Shown piece after piece: positions 37,319 through 42,398 of a DNA stretch of 42,398 nt (within the stretch, counting starts at the first letter, position 1; each line of letters opens with the position of its first letter). Source of the DNA: a virus; IMG/VR virus record IMGVR_UViG_3300009156_000050, positions 1-42,398 of that record, one strand, 5' to 3'. The notes beneath the pieces were generated by a model. The model was not told where the DNA came from. It worked only from the letters and a program-made list of their open reading frames with translations, and made no database searches. The translations under genes were made by a program, and so were the position numbers.

Positions 37319-39060
37319 TCGAAGGCCTCCTTGTGTACCTTGTATGCCACCCAAGCATCCATGAGAGCGGCAACATTATCGATCTTCTCCTCCTGACGCT
37401 TCTTCAGAAGCTTCCGATTTCCATTGGTGTCCTCGATGGTGATGGCGTTGCTCATAGCAAACGACATGAGCGCCTGATCGAAGACCAGAAGCCTCTCTTC
37501 GCTCATGATCTTGAGCTCACCAAGAGGAACCGATTCGGTCTTGACTCCCTGAATCACCTTCTCGATGCCGAATGGTCCGTTCTCGGTCTCCCAACGAGTG
37601 ACGAATTCCTTTGCATTGTAGGGATCGTAACCGAGAGCACGAACATCGTATTCGGAAGCCTGGATGAAACGATCCAAATCATCGTAGACTTCCATCATAT
37701 CGAGAATATTTCCCTCCATCACATGAAGACTTCCTTCGTTGATGAATTCTTCGTACTTCTGTCGCATAGCGGCAGGAAGCTTCATCAACGTGAGCTCGGT
37801 GATGTAGCTGCGAGTCTTGACTCCGAACTTCTCACGCCCTAATGGAAATAGGAATGTGAATGCGCAGAAGTCATCACCTTGCGACAGATCCGCTCCGAGA
37901 GCACAGGGCATTTGCCAGAATTCTCGAAGACGATGTGGAAGCGTCTCTTCATACGTAAAGAAATATGTATAACCCTCCATTGGAATTCCAAACCGCTTGG
38001 CGAGAATATCATTGCGAGAAGCAGGAGCTTTCTCGGCTCGCTCCACATCAAGTTGATACGTCTCGTAGGAAACGGTCGCTCCCAAATTCGGATTCGCCTT
38101 AACCCACATCGCCGGGTCGGAAACTTCCTCGATTTCATCCAGCTTGTAGTGCCAGATCGAAACGTGTGGCGCAAAGTACTCACCTTTGAGAATGTCAGCT
38201 AGTTCCATTTTGATGGTGTCACCGGAACCAGCTCGAACAGTTCCTTCCGAACTAATAGCTACAATCAAATAGTCCTCTAGCTTGGATGCGCCCTGTTCGA
38301 CAGCACCCACAACATCTTCTCGAAGATCGCCGGACAGCCATTCGTCGATCGTGGAGATCTTCGGACGAAGGCCCTGGAGCTTGTTGATCGCCATCGGGCG
38401 AATCTCGAGTATAGATCCAGTAAGAAAGTTCTCGATGCCCTTCTTTGTCGAAGCAAGCTTGACCCGATTGGCTCTCGATCCCGTCGTATTCTGAAGAGAG
38501 CCCTCGGTCAAGAACTTGAACAGAGGGCCGCGTGCGCGCGTGATCGAAGTACGAAACGGAGACAAGACTTCTTCGGCTTGCTTCATCGTCGGAGCAGTGT
38601 TGATCTGATGTGTCGTCGACGTATCGACGTTCAAGAAGAAACTGTGAATCAGGAACGCATACATCGACTTGGCTGCTCCACGAGCGACGATCAGATACTG
38701 CTTGAGCGTCAGGCGTTTCTTGATTACCCTTTTCTCGTAATGTCCGCCGTGATTCTCTTTTGTGGGGACATAGACGCTACGCTCGACGAAGTAATACCAA
38801 CCGAAGATTTGCTCGGCCCAGAGCTTAAACGAGAAGAGTAGATGAAGATCCGATCCATCGGTTAGGGTCAACTCTCCTTCGCAGTAACGAATAAATCCCT
38901 CAACAGCTTCGTCGTCATAGAAGATGTTCGGATTGGCGATGAGCGAATCGATCCGATTCATCTCCAAAGAGATCTCTCGATTGACAGGAATCTCTCCTCG
39001 AATGACCGCTTCACGAAACTGACCGTAATAGATCGGTGTCGCAATATTAGACAGACCCAT
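37315..39060 (-). CDS. Terminase large subunit
   Basis: A 581-residue packaging motor protein. ATPase part: Walker A-like R-G-A-A-K-S at 127-132 and Walker B I-S-T-I-D-E at 235-240. Nuclease part: G-A-D-L-S-Q-G-D-D (Asp391 and Asp396/397), G-Y-D-P-Y-N at 477-482, and K-I-D-N-V-A-A-L-M-D-A at 558-568. This matches the Terminase_1 (HK97-like) family in order and length. No small terminase is visible in the window. AGAGGA precedes the ATG. Confidence 0.92.
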   Translation of the reverse strand: MGLSNIATPIYYGQFREAVIRGEIPVNREISLEMNRIDSLIANPNIFYDDEAVEGFIRYCEGELTLTDGSDLHLLFSFKLWAEQIFGWYYFVERSVYVPTKENHGGHYEKRVIKKRLTLKQYLIVARGAAKSMYAFLIHSFFLNVDTSTTHQINTAPTMKQAEEVLSPFRTSITRARGPLFKFLTEGSLQNTTGSRANRVKLASTKKGIENFLTGSILEIRPMAINKLQGLRPKISTIDEWLSGDLREDVVGAVEQGASKLEDYLIVAISSEGTVRAGSGDTIKMELADILKGEYFAPHVSIWHYKLDEIEEVSDPAMWVKANPNLGATVSYETYQLDVERAEKAPASRNDILAKRFGIPMEGYTYFFTYEETLPHRLREFWQMPCALGADLSQGDDFCAFTFLFPLGREKFGVKTRSYITELTLMKLPAAMRQKYEEFINEGSLHVMEGNILDMMEVYDDLDRFIQASEYDVRALGYDPYNAKEFVTRWETENGPFGIEKVIQGVKTESVPLGELKIMSEERLLVFDQALMSFAMSNAITIEDTNGNRKLLKKRQEEKIDNVAALMDAWVAYKVHKEAFE

Positions 39061-39073
39061 TCTAATCCTCTAT

Positions 39074-39952
39074 CTAAAGTGCGACTGCAATCGCAGCTGT
39101 AGCCGCACCTCTCTTTGCTTTCTTTGCGGCATAACCAACCGCTTTCTTACCATTTTTGGTCATTGCTTTAGTAGTTTGATCCTCGGCCGATCTTTGACCC
39201 TGTCCGACTAAATTCTTGACGAATCTTTGACCAGGATTCAATTGATTGAACTGAAGCCGCTGAACATTCTGTTCGAGTTGCATTCGTCTTGCGTAATCCT
39301 GCAATTCTTGATCGGAAAGAGCCTGGACTCCACTCTTCTTTCCGATTTGCCCAAGCTTACGTGCTCTTACAGCTTCTGTAGTTGCAGGATGTCCCCGGCC
39401 GCCCTTGACTTTCATCCTCGTACTGCCCGGAAATTTTGAAGGACGAACGAAGACTTCTTCCGGTCTCACCGTGGCCTTCCGACGAACACCCCACTTCATA
39501 CCCTTGATTCCGAAGTGAACGAGAAAATTCTTGCCGGAATCGATAACTCGATCATCGCTTTGATACACGTGTGCGCTGAGCAAATTACGCTCAACTCTCC
39601 TGGCGACTTTCTTCGTGTAAGTTCTTCTATCCGTGCGCTTTCGTTGTTTGCGAGCCTGAGCAGCGCGCTCAGCTAGATTGGTTTGCTTGACGAAGTGGTC
39701 AAACGCCTTGGCGTAATGCGGATCGTGCTTCTTTTTGGTTTCAACCGTAGCTTTGATCAACTTTCGACGTGTGCCCGCTCCTTCTCCAAAATATAGCTTG
39801 GCTCGCGTAAACTCTTCAGCGTCTTTTGCAGCTTCCTTACGCGTTTTCTTCGGAATACCGACAAGGTCGGGATGAAGTTCTTTCGATCTACGAACGCCCC
39901 ATCTCATACCCTTGACGCCGAAATGAGCAAGAACATTTTCAACGGGGTCCAT
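39074..39952 (-). CDS. Protein with two H-F-G-x-K-G-M-x-W-G motifs
   Basis: A 292-residue basic protein. One motif (A-H-F-G-V-K-G-M-R-W-G-V-R-R) lies near residue 9, a second (V-H-F-G-I-K-G-M-K-W-G-V-R-R) near 145. Between them is a basic helical region. The last third has A-L-S-D-Q-E-L-Q-D-Y-A-R-R-M-Q-L-E-Q, which resembles a family I remember as DUF7211. Two motif units suggest an internal duplication or fusion of two former genes. GGGGG precedes the ATG. Confidence 0.7.
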   Translation of the reverse strand: MDPVENVLAHFGVKGMRWGVRRSKELHPDLVGIPKKTRKEAAKDAEEFTRAKLYFGEGAGTRRKLIKATVETKKKHDPHYAKAFDHFVKQTNLAERAAQARKQRKRTDRRTYTKKVARRVERNLLSAHVYQSDDRVIDSGKNFLVHFGIKGMKWGVRRKATVRPEEVFVRPSKFPGSTRMKVKGGRGHPATTEAVRARKLGQIGKKSGVQALSDQELQDYARRMQLEQNVQRLQFNQLNPGQRFVKNLVGQGQRSAEDQTTKAMTKNGKKAVGYAAKKAKRGAATAAIAVAL

Positions 39953-39960
39953 CTTGCCCC

Positions 39961-40224
39961 CTATTTCTTAGTGGCTCTTTTTGCCTTCGGCCTTTCTTCC
40001 TGCTGCTCAGGTTCGGGCGCTTGCTGTTGCTCAGGCTCGGATGCTTGCTGTTGTTCTGCTTCAGGCGCTTGCTGTTGTTCAGATTCGGGCGCCTCTTGCT
40101 GCTGAGCTGACGACTCTTCCTCAGAAATAACTCCCTGACGGAGCTGTCTTCTCCGATTCTCTTCTGCTCTTTGTTTGTCCTGACGTTCTCGCTCAGACCC
40201 CGCCGAGCTGACTTCTTGTCCCAT
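39961..40224 (-). CDS. Glu/Gln/Ala/Pro repeat protein
   Basis: An 87-residue, probably disordered protein. The N-terminal half is charged; about residues 42-75 are repeats of Q-Q-Q-A-P-E-x-E (about 8 residues), and the end is basic (K-A-K-R-A-T-K-K). GGGAGG precedes the ATG, which overlaps the adaptor gene by 32 bases. It may be a flexible linker or scaffold-like protein. Confidence 0.65.
   Translation of the reverse strand: MGQEVSSAGSERERQDKQRAEENRRRQLRQGVISEEESSAQQQEAPESEQQQAPEAEQQQASEPEQQQAPEPEQQEERPKAKRATKK
40000..40106. repeat. 24-bp tandem repeat inside a coding region
   Basis: About four imperfect units of 24 bases (containing GCTTGCTGTTG and CAGGCTCGG-like parts on the plus strand) encode the repeated octapeptide of the 39961-40224 protein. 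In-frame unit length means copy changes would not shift the frame. Confidence 0.75.
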
Positions 40225-40663
40225 TATCCTCCCACCTTCTAAGCGTTCTCATGGTTGGGCTGAAATATGCCTCGTCCTCAGAAAGAGTTTGTACAGTAGG
40301 ACCCGGATTCGGATCGACCCAATCTGTTCCCTCGCGATGTACATTCAAACGCCACTCGAGCTCTTGAATCTGCTTTTCCATCGCCGTAATCAGATATGAT
40401 GTCGACGGAGGATCGAAAAGCATTCGAGTACGAAGAAAAATGTAAGACTTTACCGCGTTGTAATTAGGATCGTTCTCAGGATCGAAATCAGCCCAAACAG
40501 CACTCGCATCATCGATTTGAAAACCTTCAGCCGGACCAACTCCCAGCTGAGCGAGAGTAGAGAACGAGGAGTTAATATGAGTAATGATATCGAGATCGAA
40601 TACAGTATAATCTTCGGCAATTCCCAAAATTTTCTTCGTACTGGTAAGAATACTCTGTTCCAT
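40193..40663 (-). CDS. Head-tail adaptor (gp6-like)
   Basis: A 156-residue protein: I-L-T-S-T-K-K-I-L-G-I-A-E-D-Y-T-V-F-D-L-D-I-I-T-H-I-N-S-S-F near the start, V-K-S-Y-I-F-L-R-T-R-M-L-F-D-P-P near 78, and Q-I-Q-E-L-E-W-R-L-N-V near 105. The helical pattern and the L-x-F-D-P-P-x-S/T-x-x-x-I core are typical of phage head-tail adaptors. Its place before the terminase is less usual but occurs in related phages. I chose the ATG at 40663 over a GTG at 40672. Confidence 0.75.
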   Translation of the reverse strand: MEQSILTSTKKILGIAEDYTVFDLDIITHINSSFSTLAQLGVGPAEGFQIDDASAVWADFDPENDPNYNAVKSYIFLRTRMLFDPPSTSYLITAMEKQIQELEWRLNVHREGTDWVDPNPGPTVQTLSEDEAYFSPTMRTLRRWEDNGTRSQLGGV

Positions 40664-40684
40664 CGATTTCACTCCGTCCTTAAA

Positions 40685-40840
40685 TTATGGTCCTCTTCGC
40701 CCGCGAAAGCGGCTGTAACCGTAACCGCTATCCCACGGCACGAAAAACAATACGAGACCCAATATTACGAGAATAACACCTAAGAGCGAATTAATGAAAA
40801 TCCATATGATGATTCCGATAAGAATAAGGGCTAACCCCAT
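40685..40840 (-). CDS. 51-residue two-segment membrane protein
   Basis: Very hydrophobic: L-A-L-I-L-I-G-I-I-I-W-I-F-I and L-L-G-V-I-L-V-I-L-G-L-V-L-F-F-V-P-W, then a polar basic end (S-R-F-R-G-R-R-G-P). Two close membrane segments would fit a small holin or antiholin, and an endolysin (M15) lies close by; inference only. AAAGGG precedes the ATG at 40840. Confidence 0.65.
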   Translation of the reverse strand: MGLALILIGIIIWIFINSLLGVILVILGLVLFFVPWDSGYGYSRFRGRRGP

Positions 40841-40852
40841 AGTTGACCCTTT

Positions 40853-40907
40853 CTTTAGAAAAGGTCGGGCGGGACAGAAAATGGCTGCGGCAAGGATTTC
40901 CCATCCC
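40853..40907 (-). terminator. Possible weak intrinsic terminator
   Basis: On the minus strand CGGGTGGGA can pair with TCCCGCCCG (one G-U) across about 29 bases, followed by ACCTTTTC. It lies after the 40924-41133 gene. The loop is long and the U-run short, so it may only slow polymerase. Confidence 0.4.
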
Positions 40908-40923
40908 ACCCGTCGGTCAGCGG

Positions 40924-41133
40924 TTATGCTCCATCCGCCTCATCATCGTTAGTTCTCGGAATCTCTCCGCCGTCGTACCGCTCGCCCTCTTCCTCGTCGT
41001 CTCCCTCTGGCTCATTTGGCTCATTTGGCTCGGGCCGCTGCTCAGGAGGAGAAGTGTCGGGCATGGGTGCACCCGGAGACTGTCCTGGATCCTGCTCTGG
41101 GGTAGGAGTCTGCGGCTGCTGTTCAGCGTTCAT
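40924..41133 (-). CDS. Pro/Glu-rich disordered protein
   Basis: A 69-residue protein made mostly of Pro, Glu, Gln and Asp (P-T-P-E-Q-D-P-G-Q-S-P; P-E-P-N-E-P-N-E-P-E-G-D-D-E-E-E-G). No fold is expected. The ATG overlaps the upstream stop (41130-41133). Possibly a structural tether or accessory scaffold. Confidence 0.6.
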   Translation of the reverse strand: MNAEQQPQTPTPEQDPGQSPGAPMPDTSPPEQRPEPNEPNEPEGDDEEEGERYDGGEIPRTNDDEADGA

Positions 41134-41339
41134 TCTGAATTCTCCTGTTCGTCGGGATACGTTTCACTTTCCTTGTTATCCACGGAATCTTCTCCGTGCG
41201 CTTCGTTTGGCGTCATAAACTCTTCTTCAGTTACCTCTTCTTCACCAGGAATCTCTTCTTCATCAACATCTTCGGGCATATCTTCGATCGGCGGCTTGTC
41301 GGGTAGATCGGCCTCATTAGGTTCCACTACTTCATCCAT
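41130..41339 (-). CDS. Very acidic disordered protein
   Basis: A 69-residue protein with more than a third Asp/Glu (D-V-D-E-E-E-I-P-G-E-E-E-V-T-E-E-E-F). GGAGGGG precedes the ATG at 41339, which overlaps the endolysin stop (TAATG). Together with its neighbour at 40924 it forms a pair of acidic, low-complexity proteins. Confidence 0.65.
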   Translation of the reverse strand: MDEVVEPNEADLPDKPPIEDMPEDVDEEEIPGEEEVTEEEFMTPNEAHGEDSVDNKESETYPDEQENSE

Positions 41340-41752
41340 TATCCCCTCCAATTCGCGTTGTAATCACGCAAATCGACATGAACAAAATTGTTATACAGAC
41401 CTAAACCACCTTTACCGCCGCGCTTGCGCTTGCGTAGCCAATTAAGCGTGGAATGCCATTGGCGAGGAGTGCCCCGAACGCAACGGATATCGGCAGCTTG
41501 ATCATTACCATCATGGATGGTATAAACGTGAAAACTTTTACTTGCCCCACCGACACTTCGATTGTGCTTTACCGTTCGGAAGCCCGACAAAATCGTTACC
41601 GAACCGTACTTTTCTCGCAATGGCTCCAAATATGTCTTGCAGAGAAACTCCAACCCCTTGTAGTCGCGCTTCATCACCTTGGTGCCGTCGTGACAATCGA
41701 ATTCTTCTACCACGAAGTGCTTACTCAAACGATGTCGGGTTTTAGGCGGCAT
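41339..41752 (-). CDS. M15 peptidase (D-Ala-D-Ala type) endolysin
   Basis: A 137-residue zinc peptidase. It opens L-S-K-H-F-V-V-E-E-F-D-C-H-D-G, then L-S-G-F-R-T at 55-60, S-F-H (His75), Q-A-A-D-I (Asp88) and V-H-V-D-L-R (His125), the three expected zinc ligands, with Asp127 nearby. Family members cut peptide stems or cross-links of peptidoglycan. It lacks a cell-wall binding domain. AAGGAGG precedes the ATG. Lying between membrane proteins and head genes, it may be the lysis enzyme or a virion wall-opening protein. Confidence 0.85.
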   Translation of the reverse strand: MPPKTRHRLSKHFVVEEFDCHDGTKVMKRDYKGLEFLCKTYLEPLREKYGSVTILSGFRTVKHNRSVGGASKSFHVYTIHDGNDQAADIRCVRGTPRQWHSTLNWLRKRKRGGKGGLGLYNNFVHVDLRDYNANWRG

Positions 41753-41763
41753 TCAACCTCCTT

Positions 41764-42153
41764 CTATTTCGGCTCAAGGCACGTGAAAATTCTAACTTGT
41801 CCCCCAGGCGTGTTGATCTGTAGAATTCCAGGCGAATAAGCAGGAGGCGCACCGGCACAAGGCCCTCCTTCTCCTGCAGGTCCAGGCGGACCCGGCGGAC
41901 CGGTATCACCTTTCGGACCTATCGGACCCGTTGGACCTGCTTCCCCTTGCGGACCCGATTCGCCTATTGGACCCCGATCTCCTTGCTCACCTTTGTCTCC
42001 CTTTGGACCTGGGGGTCCTCGTTCTCCTGTAGGAATATCAATTGTCACCGTTCTCGTGGGACCCGGGGGTTCCTGGCTCAACGCTGTCGCTGCCAGATAT
42101 CCCGCTCCCCCCATCATCGTCAGGCCGAGAAACAGCAGTAGAAATTGCCTCAT
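41764..42153 (-). CDS. Membrane-anchored collagen-like protein
   Basis: A 129-residue protein: N-terminal hydrophobic anchor or signal ([18 protein letters not shown]), a Pro/Thr stretch, then about 17 Gly-x-y triplets ([16 protein letters not shown], to about residue 96), and a short C-terminal domain with two Cys. It should form a trimeric triple helix outside the membrane or on the virion. GGGGGCGAG precedes the ATG. Confidence 0.8.
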   Translation of the reverse strand: MRQFLLLFLGLTMMGGAGYLAATALSQEPPGPTRTVTIDIPTGERGPPGPKGDKGEQGDRGPIGESGPQGEAGPTGPIGPKGDTGPPGPPGPAGEGGPCAGAPPAYSPGILQINTPGGQVRIFTCLEPK

Positions 42154-42301
42154 CTCGCCCCCTATTTCTTGCGGTCTTTAACGCCGCAATTCCACTCAAC
42201 GTTCCACCCAGTCCTAGAAGAAATCCGCCTAATCCCGCCCATGGAATTTCCCAATCGGACCAGTTAATTGCTAGTAGGTTGATAAGTTGTGCCTGTATCA
42301 T
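42038..42301 (-). CDS. Small membrane protein
   Basis: An 87-residue protein with [28 protein letters not shown] near residues 14-41 as likely membrane segment, then a charged, Gly/Ser-rich tail. It overlaps the collagen-like gene by 116 bases. The N-terminal half lies outside that gene and looks like genuine protein, so I keep both; the long overlap lowers confidence. Confidence 0.6.
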   Translation of the reverse strand: MIQAQLINLLAINWSDWEIPWAGLGGFLLGLGGTLSGIAALKTARNRGRDEAISTAVSRPDDDGGSGISGSDSVEPGTPGSHENGDN

Positions 42302-42398
42302 CAGGTTTTCTCACTAACTCGACAATCCAGGTTACTATCGCTGGTATGAACGAAAGCGCAATAGCTAAATATGCGATTGTGTCCGTGTCTTCAACACC
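42264..42398 (-). CDS. Membrane protein (possible holin), truncated
   Basis: The C-terminal 44 residues of a gene entering from the right edge: I-A-Y-L-A-I-A-L-S-F-I-P-A-I-V-T-W-I-V-E-L-V as membrane segment, then a polar tail. Its stop at 42264 lies within the next gene (38-base overlap). A small membrane protein next to a second one and an endolysin suggests a holin, an inference. Confidence 0.5.
   Translation of the reverse strand, partial: GVEDTDTIAYLAIALSFIPAIVTWIVELVRKPDDTGTTYQPTSN

Overview
The window is part of a double-stranded DNA tailed phage (siphovirus) of an actinobacterium. Every gene I can support reads leftward (minus strand), and genes are cut at both window edges, so this is an internal piece of a larger genome. 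The host group is inferred from an Rpf-like lytic transglycosylase, DUF6353-type membrane proteins, a ReqiPepy6 gp37-like tail protein and a protease-capsid fusion. Base composition looks close to 50% GC by eye. I see no tRNA, integrase or CRISPR array. The genus of the host cannot be fixed from this piece.

Right part (42398 to 20020, in transcription order): small membrane, holin-like and collagen-like proteins; an M15 peptidase endolysin; acidic disordered proteins; a head-tail adaptor; a protein with two H-F-G-x-K-G-M-x-W-G motifs; large terminase; a second motif protein; portal; a basic coiled-coil protein; a protease-scaffold-capsid fusion; head-tail connectors; major tail protein; tail assembly chaperone; a second major-tail-like protein; tail-collar and glycine-rich fibres; an HK97 gp10-like protein; a 1880-residue tape measure; distal tail protein; and the gp37-like protein. 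These genes are tightly packed or overlapping and look like one long transcription unit.

Middle part (about 19790 to 9940): an array of 21 copies of one 25-bp promoter-like element, TCGCAG-N6-C-N6-TATAAT, always with the same spacing. Between 19741 and 15494 nearly every small gene is its own cassette of promoter, ribosome site, gene and intrinsic terminator. From 15451 to 11810 five of the promoters are followed at once by a short structured RNA ending in a U-run. Two of these RNAs are related 71-nt elements whose stems differ by compensatory base changes. One promoter-terminator pair encloses no gene and may be a stand-alone small RNA.

Left part (9600 to 1): membrane proteins, including one of two DUF6353-like paralogues; a 1250-residue fusion of SF3-type helicase, primase-like and family B DNA polymerase with exonuclease; an XRE-type regulator; an ssDNA-binding-like protein; small hypotheticals; and an Rpf-like muralytic enzyme. 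This is the replication and accessory arm.

A genome-scale oddity is a strand-biased word. By hand I count about 115 AATAT on the plus strand against about 33 ATATT. On the transcribed sense strand, ATATT therefore recurs in all three codon phases, yet it is absent from the capsid and main tail-tube genes.
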